Assembly (NCBI GenBank): GCA_025449555.1
Contig: JANWJD010000147.1
Coordinates: 1 to 38,753, forward strand
Length of the DNA stretch: 38,753 nt
DNA from: Chloroflexota bacterium
Lineage (GTDB): Bacteria > Chloroflexota > UBA5177
Direction: 5' to 3'
Shown here: piece after piece, positions 14,387-24,033 of the stretch
Layout: each line of letters starts with the position of its first letter
How positions within the stretch are numbered: position 1 is the first letter of the stretch
The notes under the pieces: model-generated
The model's database searches: none
Seen by the model: only the letters and a program-made list of their open reading frames with translations
What the model was told of the DNA's origin: nothing
Position numbers and translations under genes: made by a program

Positions 14387-15658
14387 GTGAGACAATCGGC
14401 GTATAGGTGGCGACTGGTGTATGCCACCGATGATGGAGAACTGCATGAGGACGACTCGCTCTTCGCCTTAGGAGCGAGTGGATTCGATTCCGTACCGCTG
14501 GGACGCATGATCCCTCTTCCCGAGGGCTCAACTTCCGCTCTGGTGCCGGGTGCGCGCGCCGTCGGAAGGACTGCGGATGGTCGTGTCATGCCCCATCCCG
14601 ATCCCGCAGCCCGTCCGGTCGCGGCGTTTCTGCCTACCGGCTTCACCCGCCTCCTAACTCCCGCCTACAGCAAAGACACGGACGCCGGTCATATGCCGCT
14701 CTTTGGCTACACGGCCGTGGCAAGTCTCTATGGGAAACTCTTCGCGGCAGCTTTGCCGCTCGATCCCGGCGGTGCCTGGAACCCAGCGCACCACAACACG
14801 GACGACCTCCCGGGGTTGGTCCAGGCAAGGATCGCCGCTGAACCCGACAATCGGCTGCTGACGCATCATGCATACTGCGCAACCGAGTATGGGTGTTACA
14901 CCGCGCAAAATCTGTTCTATGGCCGAGACGAGATGGCGATTGCCGTCTCCGTGGCCTGCAATGCCACCTGTGTGGGGTGCATCTCCGAGCAGTTGGATGA
15001 CATAACGTCGCCGCACGACCGCATCAACTTTACGCCTCACCTGGAGGAAATCGTTTCGCTGGCGGTTCCACATCTCGAGCACGCTCCGCATCCCATCGTC
15101 AGCTTTGGTCAAGGGTGCGAGGGGGAGCCGTTGCTGCGGGCCCGTTTGATCGGCCGCGCGATTGAGCGTATGCGCCACGCGACAGCACGCGGCCAGATCC
15201 ACCTCAACACCAATGGCAGCAGCCCACGAGCTTTGCAACATCTGATCGATGCCGGACTCGATAGCGTGCGCGTCAGCATGTTCTCGGCAGTTGAGCGGAA
15301 TCACGTCGCATATTACGGTCCCCGAAACTACGATCTCGGAGACATGGAGGAGAGCTTGCGGCTGGCACGCCGCCAGGGATTGCACACCTCAATCAATCTT
15401 CTGACGTATCCGGGCTTCACCGATTGTCCGTCCGAAGTGGACGAATTGATCGACTTCTTCCGACGCAGTGAAGTCCAGATGGTGCAGATTCGTACTTTGA
15501 ACATGGATCGGGAACTTCTGCAAGAAAAGGTAGGCTTTCCGACCGAAAGCGGCATCGGTATCCAGCGTGCGATGGAACGGTTTGTGGCCGGAACCTCGAA
15601 CCTCGCACTCGCCAGTCACACGCCATTCGTGGGGAGAGCTCATGCATACGTTTCTTGA
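14387..15658 (+). CDS. Radical SAM protein of unknown function
   Basis: A 423-aa protein with a CxxxCxxC cluster motif CNATCVGC (Cys191, Cys195, Cys198), followed by the glycine-rich SFGQGCEGEPLL and the NTNGSSP strand of a radical SAM TIM barrel. A domain of about 185 residues precedes it (LPTGFTRLLTPAYSK, LFGYTAVASLYG), which I do not recognise. No SPASM or TRAM domain is visible at the C-terminus. Start GTG 14387 has no strong ribosome-binding site. The 3' end overlaps the start of obg by 17 bases, so translation of Obg may be coupled to it. Substrate and pathway are unknown; it is not a MiaB or MoaA type by domain layout. Confidence 0.85.
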   Translation: MRQSAYRWRLVYATDDGELHEDDSLFALGASGFDSVPLGRMIPLPEGSTSALVPGARAVGRTADGRVMPHPDPAARPVAAFLPTGFTRLLTPAYSKDTDAGHMPLFGYTAVASLYGKLFAAALPLDPGGAWNPAHHNTDDLPGLVQARIAAEPDNRLLTHHAYCATEYGCYTAQNLFYGRDEMAIAVSVACNATCVGCISEQLDDITSPHDRINFTPHLEEIVSLAVPHLEHAPHPIVSFGQGCEGEPLLRARLIGRAIERMRHATARGQIHLNTNGSSPRALQHLIDAGLDSVRVSMFSAVERNHVAYYGPRNYDLGDMEESLRLARRQGLHTSINLLTYPGFTDCPSEVDELIDFFRRSEVQMVQIRTLNMDRELLQEKVGFPTESGIGIQRAMERFVAGTSNLALASHTPFVGRAHAYVS

Positions 15659-17000
15659 TGAAGCCCGAGTATTCGTCCGATCGGGGGACGGCGGCAAGGG
15701 TGCCATGCACTTTCGACGAGAGAAGTACGTGCCCTTGGGCGGACCCGATGGTGGGGATGGCGGCCAGGGTGGCAGCATCGTCTTCCAGGCCGACCGCGGA
15801 CTGAACACCTTATTCAACTTTCGACGCAACCGACGTTTCGTCGCCGCCAACGGAGAAGCAGGCGGGCCGAGTCGGATGCACGGCCGTAATGGCGAGGACT
15901 TGATCGTCAAAGTACCAATCGGCACCGTGCTCAGGGATGGAGACACCGGCGACTTCCTTGGTGACCTGACTCGGGACGGACAAACCGTGGAGGTAGCCCG
16001 CGGGGGCCGCGGTGGCCTCGGGAACGTGCACTTCAAATCGTCGACCAATCAGGCGCCACATTTTGCCGAGAAAGGCGAGCCTGGGCAGGAGCGCTGGGTC
16101 AATCTCGAGCTCAAAGTCATCGCGGATGTCGGCTTCATCGGTTTCCCCAATGCCGGTAAATCGACCTTGCTGTCCGTCATGAGTGCCGCTCACCCCAAGA
16201 TCGCCGACTATCCGTTCACGACCCTCTCTCCCAATCTGGGCGTGGTCGATACCGGAGATTTCGACTTTGTTGCGGCGGACATCCCGGGACTGATCGAAGG
16301 AGCGCACGAAGGAGTGGGACTTGGACACGAGTTTCTTCGTCACATTGAGCGCACGTTGATTCTCGTGCATGTGGTCGACGGAAGCATCGATGACCCGCTC
16401 GACGCATTTCGTCAGGTAAATCACGAACTCCAGGCACATGACGAAGCGCTGATGCAGAAGCCCCAGATCGTGGTCGTCAACAAGCTTGATCTGCCGGCGG
16501 CGCAGGTTCGCTGGCCCGAACTGCGGTCCGCGTTTGCGGACCAGGGATACGAGGTGTTAGCGCTGTCGGCGATCACCCGGCTGGGGGTCGACGCGCTCAT
16601 CTTCCGGCTGGCGCAGTTCCTGACTGAGGAGCGGCGGCTCGAGGGTGCACCGAGTACTGGGCGGGAGGACGCAGAGATTGAGGCAGAGACCATCGTCATC
16701 AAGCCACCGGCGAGTCACTTCGAAGTAGAGCGAAAGCGCAAGACGTTCCACGTCACGGGGGAGGATGTGGAGCGGCTGGCCGTCATGACCGATACCGACT
16801 CGGACGAAGCGCTCTATCGTCTTCAGCGCCGTCTCAAGCAGATGGGCGTGATTGCCGCACTGGAACGCGCCGGGGCGCGCGAAGGAAGTAAAGTCCGCAT
16901 CGGGTCGGTGGAATTCGCCTGGGACTCGAGCTACGAGACAGAGGGCACCTCGACCAGAAGCCGCTCTAGGTCGAAAAGAGCCGTTGGAAGTCCCCGCTAA
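15642..17000 (+). CDS. obg: GTPase Obg/CgtA
   Basis: A 452-aa ribosome-assembly and stress-response GTPase. The glycine-rich Obg fold is at 1-158 (SGDGGKGAMHFRREKYVP). The G domain has P-loop GFPNAGKST at about 167-175, switch I PFTTLSPNLG and G3 DIPGLIEGA. A C-terminal OCT domain (FHVTGEDVERLAVMTD..FAW) is present, as in Gram-positive-type Obg. The ORF track starts at 15567, but the family start is MHTFLDEARVFV at ATG 15642, preceded by GGGGAGAG. It overlaps the radical SAM gene by 17 bases and ends tail-to-tail with the minus-strand zinc-ribbon gene (35-bp overlap). Confidence 0.97.
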   Translation: MHTFLDEARVFVRSGDGGKGAMHFRREKYVPLGGPDGGDGGQGGSIVFQADRGLNTLFNFRRNRRFVAANGEAGGPSRMHGRNGEDLIVKVPIGTVLRDGDTGDFLGDLTRDGQTVEVARGGRGGLGNVHFKSSTNQAPHFAEKGEPGQERWVNLELKVIADVGFIGFPNAGKSTLLSVMSAAHPKIADYPFTTLSPNLGVVDTGDFDFVAADIPGLIEGAHEGVGLGHEFLRHIERTLILVHVVDGSIDDPLDAFRQVNHELQAHDEALMQKPQIVVVNKLDLPAAQVRWPELRSAFADQGYEVLALSAITRLGVDALIFRLAQFLTEERRLEGAPSTGREDAEIEAETIVIKPPASHFEVERKRKTFHVTGEDVERLAVMTDTDSDEALYRLQRRLKQMGVIAALERAGAREGSKVRIGSVEFAWDSSYETEGTSTRSRSRSKRAVGSPR

Positions 17001-17313
17001 ACGCCTGCAGGAATTCGTGCATATCGAGCACGTCGTCCGAATCGATCGGCGCCATCGTGGCAAATTCTCGGTCTTCTCGTTGAGATACGTCCTCCAGCAG
17101 GGTCTCCTCCTGATCGTCTTTTAATGCGATCCAGAAGACCTGCTGGTTCCGACAGAGGCTGCAACGCACGCTCACGATCCACAACTGCTCCTGACGAGCC
17201 GCCAGGCGAACATGGTCCCGCTCGAAACACCGTCGGCACACGTGGCAGCGGTAACTGCTGATGAGTTGCTTGAGTTTGTGCTCTTGGCCCGCCGGGAACT
17301 CAGCCATACTCAA
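16966..17313 (-). CDS. Small zinc-ribbon protein
   Basis: A 115-aa protein with two CxxC knuckles (CHVCRRC and CSLC) about 30 residues apart, making a likely zinc ribbon. An acidic C-terminal half follows (DSDDVLDMHEFLQAFSGDF). No known family name comes to mind. Its ATG overlaps the end of the bifunctional-nuclease gene by four bases (ATGA), so the two are co-translated, which hints at a joint role. It converges on obg with a 35-bp overlap at the 3' ends. Possibly a nucleic-acid-binding adaptor; this is inference. Confidence 0.8.
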   Translation of the reverse strand: MSMAEFPAGQEHKLKQLISSYRCHVCRRCFERDHVRLAARQEQLWIVSVRCSLCRNQQVFWIALKDDQEETLLEDVSQREDREFATMAPIDSDDVLDMHEFLQAFSGDFQRLFST

Positions 17314-17816
17314 GCGTCCGGGCGACGCTCGCCTTCCTCAATATCGTGCCCCCGCTCGAAGAGCCCGTTGACAAAGTCGCGGTACACTTCCAGCCGTTCG
17401 TCTTGTTCCGCCGGGAGACGAATCGACGAACTCTCCAGGATGGTCTCCTCGACGAAGATCGGAGCTTCGGTCCGAACGGCCAGCGCAATCGCATCACTGG
17501 GACGGGAATCGATCTCCAGGCGCTCGTTTTGCGCGTTCATCAGACCGATCCGTGCGTAGTACACGTCGTCCGTGAGATCCGTCACGTGTACATCTGCCAC
17601 GCGCGCTCCCAATTCCTGAATGACCGACTTGAGCAGGTCGGCGGTCAAGGGCCGCGGCGCCTTTTCATTCTGCAGCTCAAGGGCGATCGCTTGCGATTCG
17701 TTCTGTCCCACCCAGATGAGCAGATACCGGTCAAGCTTGTCGTCTTTGAGAATCACAACTCGCTGACCGTTGGTCAAATTCATTCGCACACTCTCGACGA
17801 CCACCGGAATCATCAT
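17310..17816 (-). CDS. Bifunctional nuclease family (BFN/DUF151) protein
   Basis: A 168-aa protein with the DUF151 core: LIWVGQNESQAIAL, RPLTADLLKSVIQELGA, DVYYARIGL and SRPSDAIALAVRTEAPIFV. The family was named for a plant protein with RNase and DNase activity; the bacterial role is unsettled. ATG 17816 or the ATG three bases later (17813) serves as start; there is an AGGTCC-like sequence upstream. First gene of a two-gene unit with the zinc-ribbon protein. Confidence 0.92.
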   Translation of the reverse strand: MMIPVVVESVRMNLTNGQRVVILKDDKLDRYLLIWVGQNESQAIALELQNEKAPRPLTADLLKSVIQELGARVADVHVTDLTDDVYYARIGLMNAQNERLEIDSRPSDAIALAVRTEAPIFVEETILESSSIRLPAEQDERLEVYRDFVNGLFERGHDIEEGERRPDA

Positions 17817-17922
17817 GTTCTGGACCTCGATTCATTGCCGCTAACCAGGATATTCTACCATCCGACCGCAACGCCGACCCTTAGAATCGCGTGTGGATCG
17901 AGGTCGCTCTACCCTCAAGATC

Positions 17923-18699
17923 CTATCCCGTGAGCAAATCCTGGACCAATTGAATCGAGGTAGCATGGCCGTCGGCGGCGACGTCGATCACAACCGCGTT
18001 GAACATCACGGGGCCACGTCCCATCTCGAGCCGTCGATACATTTGTGTTAGGTATCGCTCGATAATCGCCGTCGGATCGCTGCCGATGATGGAGTCGCGT
18101 GGGCCGACCATTCCGACATCGGTGATGTATGCAGTGCCCTTGGGTAACACGCGTGCATCTGCTGTCGGCACGTGCGTATGGGTGCCGACCAGCGCACTCA
18201 CACGCCCATCCAGATAGAACCCGAGTGCTTGCTTCTCGCCGGTGGCTTCGGCATGGACGTCGACGAAGATCGTCTCCCGTCCCGCCAGTTCTTTCAGCAG
18301 CGCATCCATGCCACGAAAGGGATCGTCCAGCGACTTCATGAAGACACGACCCTGCACGTTCACCACGGTCAAGGTCGCTGAGTTCACCGCCACGTCCGTC
18401 CAGCCGCGCCCAGGCGTCCCAGGGGGCCAGTTGAGGGGACGCACGATCCTTGGTTCCTCGTCCAGGTATTCGATCGCCTCGCGCTGATCCCAGACGTGGT
18501 TGCCGGTGGTCAGAGCGTCGACGCCCAGGTCGAACATTTCGCGGGCTGTGTCGCGCGTGATGCCTGCTCCGCCCGCCATGTTCTCGCCATTGGCCAGCAC
18601 CACGTCGGGTCGATGCTCTTCGCGTAAGCGAGGAAGGAAATGCCGGACCGCTTTGCGGCCCGGCTTTCCGTACACGTCACCTATGAAAAGTATGCGCAC
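17923..18699 (-). CDS. ymdB: YmdB-type metallophosphoesterase (TIGR00282)
   Basis: A 258-aa calcineurin-like phosphoesterase with metal-binding motifs GDVYGKPGR, GEN, TTGNHVWD and GTHTHVPTAD in the order and length of the YmdB family. In Bacillus YmdB hydrolyses 2',3'-cyclic nucleotides and influences developmental choices, and its gene follows rny, as here. The start is GTG 18699, sharing its first base with the TAG stop of rny, so the two are translationally coupled. This conserved pairing supports an RNA-turnover or signalling link. Confidence 0.93.
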   Translation of the reverse strand: MRILFIGDVYGKPGRKAVRHFLPRLREEHRPDVVLANGENMAGGAGITRDTAREMFDLGVDALTTGNHVWDQREAIEYLDEEPRIVRPLNWPPGTPGRGWTDVAVNSATLTVVNVQGRVFMKSLDDPFRGMDALLKELAGRETIFVDVHAEATGEKQALGFYLDGRVSALVGTHTHVPTADARVLPKGTAYITDVGMVGPRDSIIGSDPTAIIERYLTQMYRRLEMGRGPVMFNAVVIDVAADGHATSIQLVQDLLTG

Positions 18700-20228
18700 T
18701 ATTTGGCGTAGTCGACCACCCGCTTCTCGCGAATGACCATGACCTTGATCTGACCTGGGTACTCCAGAGTCTCTTCGATCTTGCTGACGATCTCGCGGGC
18801 CATGCGCGCCGCGGCGAGATCGTCCACATCCTCCGGCTTGACGACGATTCTCACCTCGCGTCCGGCCTGGACGGCGAAGCTCTTGTCCACCCCTTCGAAC
18901 GAGTTCGCGATGTTCTCGAGCGCTTCGAGCCGCTTCACATAGCTCTCCAGCGTGTCGCGCCTGGCACCCGGTCGAGCACCGGAAATGGCGTCGGCAGCCT
19001 GCACCAGAAACGCTTCCACCGTCTGAGGCTCCTCCTCGAAGTGGTGAGCCGCGATGGCATGTACCACTTTGGGAGGCTGGCCGAGCCGCTTGGCGATATC
19101 CGCCCCGATCAAGGCGTGCGGTCCCTCGACCTCATGTGAGACGCCCTTACCGATGTCGTGGAGCAAACCTCCGCGGCGAGCCACGTTGACATCGGCACCG
19201 AGCTCGGCCGCCATGATGGCGGCCAGATGGGCGGTTTCAACCGAGTGCTTCAGTACATTCTGGCCCATACTAAAGCGGAAATGCAGCCGGCCAACCGCCT
19301 GCAACAGATCTGGATTGAGGCCTGGCACCCCGGCTTCGAACGCTGCACGTTCTCCCTCTTCCTTGATGATCGTCTCGACATCGGCGCGGGCCTTGTCCAC
19401 CATTTCCTCGATGCGAGTCGGGTGAATGCGGCCGTCCTGTATGAGCTTGATCAGCGCCTGCCGGGCGATCTCGCGTCGCACCGGATCGAAACCCGACAGA
19501 ATGACTGCTTCGGGTGTGTCGTCGATAATCAAATCGACCCCCGTCGCCATCTCCAGAGCACGTATGTTTCGACCCTCGCGGCCGATGATGCGGCCCTTCA
19601 TTTCCTCGCCCGGAAGGGGCACGACCGAAACGGACGACTCGGAGACCTGATCTGAGGCCCAACGTTGAATGGTCGTGGTGATGATGCGGCGGGCCCGATC
19701 GTCGGCCTCCTCTTTGGCCTGTGCCTCGATCTGGCGCACCATCTGATTGGCCTGATCTCTGACCTCGACCTCGATGTTGGCCATCAACACGCCGACCGCT
19801 TCATCGCGTGTCATGCCGGAAACGCGCTCCAACTCGTGTCTCTGCTCCTCGATGAGCTCGTCGATTTTCGTTCGATGCTGTTCTATTTCGTCTTCACGCT
19901 GGTTCAGCGTTCGTTCGCGCTTCTCCAGGCGCTCCATACGCTGGTCGAGGTTCTCTTCCTTTTGCTGAATTCGGCGCTCCTGGCGCTGGACTTCCGTGCG
20001 CCGTTCGCGCGCGTCTGCTTCCGCCTCAGAGCGGATGCGATGCGCTTCGTCCTTGGCTTCCAGGACGAGCTCTTTTTGCTGAGCCTGTGCTTCCGCCATC
20101 AGGCGGTCGGCATCAGCCTGTGTAGCCTGTGCTCTGGTCGATGCCTGTCCCCGCGCATACACGTACGCGGCCGCACCACCGATCAGAGCCGCTACCACCG
20201 CCACCAGGACGGTTATCACGGTTCCCAT
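18699..20228 (-). CDS. rny: Ribonuclease Y
   Basis: A 509-aa membrane-anchored endoribonuclease that initiates mRNA decay. An N-terminal transmembrane helix ([22 protein letters not shown], about residues 4-25) is followed by a long Glu/Arg/Gln-rich coiled coil to about 190, a KH domain ([15 protein letters not shown] from 212) and an HD domain with HDIGK at 357-361. The track ORF begins at 20303, but the family start MGTVIT at ATG 20228, with GGGAG eight bases upstream, is clearly right. The stop overlaps the GTG of ymdB by one base. Confidence 0.97.
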   Translation of the reverse strand: MGTVITVLVAVVAALIGGAAAYVYARGQASTRAQATQADADRLMAEAQAQQKELVLEAKDEAHRIRSEAEADARERRTEVQRQERRIQQKEENLDQRMERLEKRERTLNQREDEIEQHRTKIDELIEEQRHELERVSGMTRDEAVGVLMANIEVEVRDQANQMVRQIEAQAKEEADDRARRIITTTIQRWASDQVSESSVSVVPLPGEEMKGRIIGREGRNIRALEMATGVDLIIDDTPEAVILSGFDPVRREIARQALIKLIQDGRIHPTRIEEMVDKARADVETIIKEEGERAAFEAGVPGLNPDLLQAVGRLHFRFSMGQNVLKHSVETAHLAAIMAAELGADVNVARRGGLLHDIGKGVSHEVEGPHALIGADIAKRLGQPPKVVHAIAAHHFEEEPQTVEAFLVQAADAISGARPGARRDTLESYVKRLEALENIANSFEGVDKSFAVQAGREVRIVVKPEDVDDLAAARMAREIVSKIEETLEYPGQIKVMVIREKRVVDYAK

Positions 20229-20428
20229 GGTATCGACTCCCTCGTAGCCCACGTCCCTGCCAGATCCGTGGGTCGCCTTTTGGCTGCCTAAATGGTACAC
20301 CATCCGTGGACAGCTTCCCGCCCAGGGCGGGGTGCGTGAGCGACTTAGCGCGGCCCGTGAGTGGAGGTTAGGAGGCTGATTGGTCCCGGCAAAAGCATGA
20401 GCCGATGTTCGAGTGTCGGTAGTGCAAA

Positions 20429-21610
20429 TTACGACTCGCCGGTAGCCAGTTTTGCCTGATTCCAGTATTCGTCAAGCTGGGACGGAGCAAGGTCGCGCAG
20501 CGCCTTTCCGTCGGCCCCGGCACTCGCTTCCACCTGCTTGAATCGGCCCTCGAATTTCCGGTTTGCCAGCCGAAGCGCCTCTTCCGGATCGATACGGAGA
20601 TGGCGCGCCACGCTCACTAATGCGAACAAGATGTCGCCAAACTCTTCGCGCTGCAGCTCCTTTGACCCGCCGGCGCGAATCTCTCTCTGCAGCTCCGCCA
20701 GCTCTTCATCGACCTTGGCCAGGACCTCATCGACTCCAGGCCACTCGAATCCGACTGATGCGGCCCGTTTTTGCATCAGGTTGGATCGGGGCAGCGCCGG
20801 TAGGCCCCTCGGGATCTCCTCCATGACCGAGGCGCGTTTCGGCTTTTCTCGTTGCTTGAACGACTCCCAAGCGTGACGCACATCCTGCGCACTGGAAAGT
20901 TCCAGGTCCCCGAAAACATGGGGATGCCGCCCGATCATCTTCCGCATGATGCCTTCGACCACATCTTCGATCGTGAACTCCCCAGACTCCGCCGCGATCT
21001 GGCTGTGAATGGTCACTTGAAAGAGGAGGTCGCCCAATTCTTCTGCCAGCAGCTCTGGTTCTCCGCTGTCCAGGGCGTCGAGCACCTCATACGCCTCCTC
21101 CAACAGGTGGGGCTTCAAGGAAGCATGCGACTGTTCGCGATCCCATGGGCATCCGCCGGGCGCCCGCAGCGTGCGGGCAAGCTGTATCAAGCCCGCAAAG
21201 GTTCGAACGTTCTGCGTCTCGACCAGCGGCGGCACGAAGAGGGAGGTCGATTCGTCGACGGCCCCGTCCCGATCGATTTCGGAGAGCATCATCCGGTACG
21301 ATCTGGTCTCCCCTGACCCCGATCCCTGGACGACCTGCACTTCATGGTCGTCAGGATAGTACTTGCTAAGCCAACCTTTGACTCCGGATACGACCCGATC
21401 GTTGTGCAGGTTCGGGACGAATAGTGGGGCGGTGGTCACAGGCGCTCGCCAGGGACGGCGCACGGCATCCCCCGGCACCTCACCCAGAGCGTTTTCTCTG
21501 CTCAGGGCGTCAAGTTCGAGCGCATCCAGCACCTCCAACCAGGATGGATTGGTCACGCCCACTGTTTGAAGGGCCGGCTCGATAGATATCGTCGGTCGAT
21601 CGGTCTGCAC
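20429..21610 (-). CDS. mazG: MazG-family nucleoside triphosphate pyrophosphohydrolase with partial methylase-like N-terminus
   Basis: Tandem all-alpha NTP pyrophosphatase. The first MazG domain ([35 protein letters not shown]) and the second ([22 protein letters not shown]) both keep the EExxE/ExxD metal ligands. The N-terminal 140 or so residues look like the C-terminal part of the tetrapyrrole-methylase-type domain fused to MazG in YabN-like proteins ([27 protein letters not shown]), without its SAM-binding half. Start GTG 21610 is chosen because AGGAG stands seven bases upstream, 14 bases after the kinase stop. The track start at 21874 would lie inside the kinase gene. It removes damaged or excess NTPs. 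Confidence 0.9.
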   Translation of the reverse strand: MQTDRPTISIEPALQTVGVTNPSWLEVLDALELDALSRENALGEVPGDAVRRPWRAPVTTAPLFVPNLHNDRVVSGVKGWLSKYYPDDHEVQVVQGSGSGETRSYRMMLSEIDRDGAVDESTSLFVPPLVETQNVRTFAGLIQLARTLRAPGGCPWDREQSHASLKPHLLEEAYEVLDALDSGEPELLAEELGDLLFQVTIHSQIAAESGEFTIEDVVEGIMRKMIGRHPHVFGDLELSSAQDVRHAWESFKQREKPKRASVMEEIPRGLPALPRSNLMQKRAASVGFEWPGVDEVLAKVDEELAELQREIRAGGSKELQREEFGDILFALVSVARHLRIDPEEALRLANRKFEGRFKQVEASAGADGKALRDLAPSQLDEYWNQAKLATGES

Positions 21611-21624
21611 GCTGGAACTCCTGT

Positions 21625-22530
21625 TCAGGCAATCAACTCTGAATTGAATTCGGACGGAACGATGACGCGGAGCGCGCGCGGTGCGACCCGGAAATGGGCG
21701 GGAGTGTGGCCGATCAACTCTCCGTCGAGTTGAAGCGGTGCATGTCCATCCCCTCCCACGATCAGTTCGCGCACCCGGATGACTTCGACGTCGCTGAATG
21801 TGGTGGTGCCCCCAATGAGTATGGGCAGCGACTGGCGGGCCATGGCAAGTGGCCCGCGGCCCTTGACGATGCACAGATCGAGCCGGCCGTCCGTCGCCAC
21901 TGCCTCCGGCGTGAACCGGTACCGCCCACCGTACAGTCGGGTGTTCCCGAGCACCAACATGAGTGCTTGTACCCGCCGAATGACGCCGTCGTACCGCAGC
22001 TCCACGTCCACGCCGCGATAGAAAGCGGCGGTGGCGAGCGACACGGCGGCATATGGCAAGATGCCGAATCGGCTCTTGAACCGCTCGACCTTCCGTGACC
22101 TACGGACGACCTCACTGTCGAACCCGATCCCGGCCATCAATAGGAAGTAGCGGTCATTCGCGAGTCCAAGATCCAGAGTTTCCATTCGCCCGGAGACCAA
22201 CGATACGGCGGCTTCCCGGGGAGTCAACGGCAAACCAATCTCCCGCGCCCACACGTTGACCGTACCGTACGGTAGGAAGCCGAGCGCGGTTGGCGACCCG
22301 GCCAGCGCCTGCACCGCCTCGTTAATCGTGCCGTCGCCACCCGCCACGATCACGATGTCCCGGTTCGCGTCCACGGCTTCTCGCGCAATGCGGGTCGCGT
22401 CTCCCGGCCCCCGACTGCGCTGGACATCGACCTCCCAGCCATGTCGCTCCAGAACCAGCAGCGCTTCGCGCAAATGATCTCGCGATGCCATCTTTCCCGC
22501 GGTCGGATTCGATATCACGGTGGCTTTCAA
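21625..22530 (-). CDS. Diacylglycerol kinase catalytic-domain lipid kinase (YegS/DgkB type)
   Basis: A 301-aa lipid kinase. It opens KATVISNPTAGK, has the nucleotide-binding VAGGDGTINEAVQAL motif and GFLPYGTVNVWAREIGLP, and the C-terminal DGRLDLCIVKG and GDGHAPLQLDGE strands typical of the DagK/YegS family. It probably phosphorylates diacylglycerol or a related lipid, recycling lipid from envelope synthesis. The preferred start is TTG 22530, which overlaps the murE stop (ATTGA) and has GAGGAG upstream; the track start at 22575 adds 15 residues antisense-like in composition. Operon: femAB-murE-this-mazG. Confidence 0.9.
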   Translation of the reverse strand: MKATVISNPTAGKMASRDHLREALLVLERHGWEVDVQRSRGPGDATRIAREAVDANRDIVIVAGGDGTINEAVQALAGSPTALGFLPYGTVNVWAREIGLPLTPREAAVSLVSGRMETLDLGLANDRYFLLMAGIGFDSEVVRRSRKVERFKSRFGILPYAAVSLATAAFYRGVDVELRYDGVIRRVQALMLVLGNTRLYGGRYRFTPEAVATDGRLDLCIVKGRGPLAMARQSLPILIGGTTTFSDVEVIRVRELIVGGDGHAPLQLDGELIGHTPAHFRVAPRALRVIVPSEFNSELIA

Positions 22531-24005
22531 TGGCGCTCCTCGAGCACGGCCCGAGCCGTCGCCGTGTCGCTCCATGGCTGCTTCTGCCCGTGGGAAACGA
22601 TGCTCGTTTCGTGACCCTTTCCCAGGATCACGACCGTGTCTCCAGGACTTGCCGCCTCGATCGCCAGTCGAATCGCCTCGCCCCGGTCACGTTCTCGTAT
22701 AAAGCGCGTGCCTTCCTCGGACGCGGGAACGCCGGCCGCGACCTCAGACATGATCGTGTCAAGGTCCTCACCGAACGGATCTTCATTCGTGATGATAAAG
22801 AAGTCCGCATACTCTCGGGCAATCTGGGCGAGTACGGGTCGCTTCTGGCGATCGCGGTTCCCGGTGGCGCCAAACACGGCGATGAGCCGACCCGCGCCGG
22901 TTTGACGCAGGGTCGAGAGAACGGAACGAAAAGCATTGGGAGTGTGGCCGTAGTCGACGATGACGTCGAACGGCTGGTTGCACTCGACACGCTGCATCCT
23001 GCCCGGAGGGGGCAGCGCGCTTGCCAGACCGGCTGCCACCTCCGCGAGCGAGATACCCGCTGTTAGCGCCATGCCCGCCGCCGCCAGCGCATTGGACACG
23101 TTGAAAATCCCCGGTAGCGGCAGGTGTACCGGGACACCTCGACCCTCCCAGGCAAGGTCGAATCGAAAGCCACCGTCCAGAGGCGCCACGCCGCAGGCCA
23201 TGACATCCGCGCCGGTCTCCTTGCTATACGAGATGACTCGGCTCCCCGCCAGGGCGGAGAACTGTCCGAAGCAGGCGTCATCCTTGTTCAAGATGGCCGG
23301 TGCCTTGGGGTCGACCTCTGTGAAAAGCCGCGACTTGGCCTCCACGTAAGCCCCCCAGGACCCGTGGAATTCGACATGATCGCCCGTGATGTTGGTCAGA
23401 GCAGAGGCCCGAAAGCGACACGCCCGCAGCCGTTGCAGCACCAGCGCATGACTCGAAGCCTCGAGTGACACATGTGTCACGCCCGCCTCAATCATCGAGT
23501 GCAGGGTTCGCTGCAAATCGAGCGATTCCGGTGTCGTCATGCGATCCGGGTTCAGTACGCGCTGGGAACCAATCTTGGTCTCGATGGTTCCGAGTAAGCC
23601 GGTCAGATGACCGACGGCAGTCAGGATGGCATCGAGCAGGTACGAGGTGGTGGTCTTGCCGTCGGTTCCCGTGACTGCAAACACTTCGATTTGCCGGGAG
23701 GGGTGTCCGAAAAAAGTGTCGGCCAGATCGGCCAGAGCGGTGCGTGCATCCTGAACCCGGATCGAAGTCACGTCGGAAGCCTCGACCTCGCGCTCAGCAA
23801 CCACGGCCACCGCGCCGCGCGAAATTGCGGCGTCGATAAACCTGAAGCCTCCACTTTCGGGGACGTCCCCAACCGTGGGCACCGCGACGAACAACGAGCC
23901 AGGGCGAACGGTGCGGGAATCGTATGAAATATCCGCGATCTCGAGTCCCGTATCTCCCACCGCACGGGCGGCCGGTAGGGCTCGGAGTAACGTGTTGAGT
24001 TGCAT
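22527..24005 (-). CDS. murE: UDP-MurNAc-tripeptide synthetase MurE
   Basis: A 492-aa Mur ligase. ATP loop GTDGKTTT is at 113-120, the carbamylated-lysine motif EAKSRLF at about 222-228 (Lys224) and the C-terminal domain has DYGHTPNAFRSVL and GKGHE. Adds the third stem-peptide residue in peptidoglycan synthesis in the cytoplasm. The substrate-specificity motif, DNPR in meso-diaminopimelate enzymes, reads TNEDPFGEDL here (407-410 NEDP), so a different diamino acid, perhaps L-ornithine or L-lysine, is likely. ATG 24005 gives the natural start (MQLNTLLRALP); upstream codons in the track ORF are antisense to femAB. It follows femAB by 28 bp and overlaps the lipid kinase. Confidence 0.95.
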   Translation of the reverse strand: MQLNTLLRALPAARAVGDTGLEIADISYDSRTVRPGSLFVAVPTVGDVPESGGFRFIDAAISRGAVAVVAEREVEASDVTSIRVQDARTALADLADTFFGHPSRQIEVFAVTGTDGKTTTSYLLDAILTAVGHLTGLLGTIETKIGSQRVLNPDRMTTPESLDLQRTLHSMIEAGVTHVSLEASSHALVLQRLRACRFRASALTNITGDHVEFHGSWGAYVEAKSRLFTEVDPKAPAILNKDDACFGQFSALAGSRVISYSKETGADVMACGVAPLDGGFRFDLAWEGRGVPVHLPLPGIFNVSNALAAAGMALTAGISLAEVAAGLASALPPPGRMQRVECNQPFDVIVDYGHTPNAFRSVLSTLRQTGAGRLIAVFGATGNRDRQKRPVLAQIAREYADFFIITNEDPFGEDLDTIMSEVAAGVPASEEGTRFIRERDRGEAIRLAIEAASPGDTVVILGKGHETSIVSHGQKQPWSDTATARAVLEERH

Positions 24006-24033
24006 TAGCGGAGGAATCGATCCTGCGGGGCCG

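Noticed and set aside
20304-20428. A clear terminator or promoter between mazG and rny
   Set aside because: Only a loopless CCGCCC/GGGCGG palindrome and no convincing -35/-10 pair; nothing firm to annotate.
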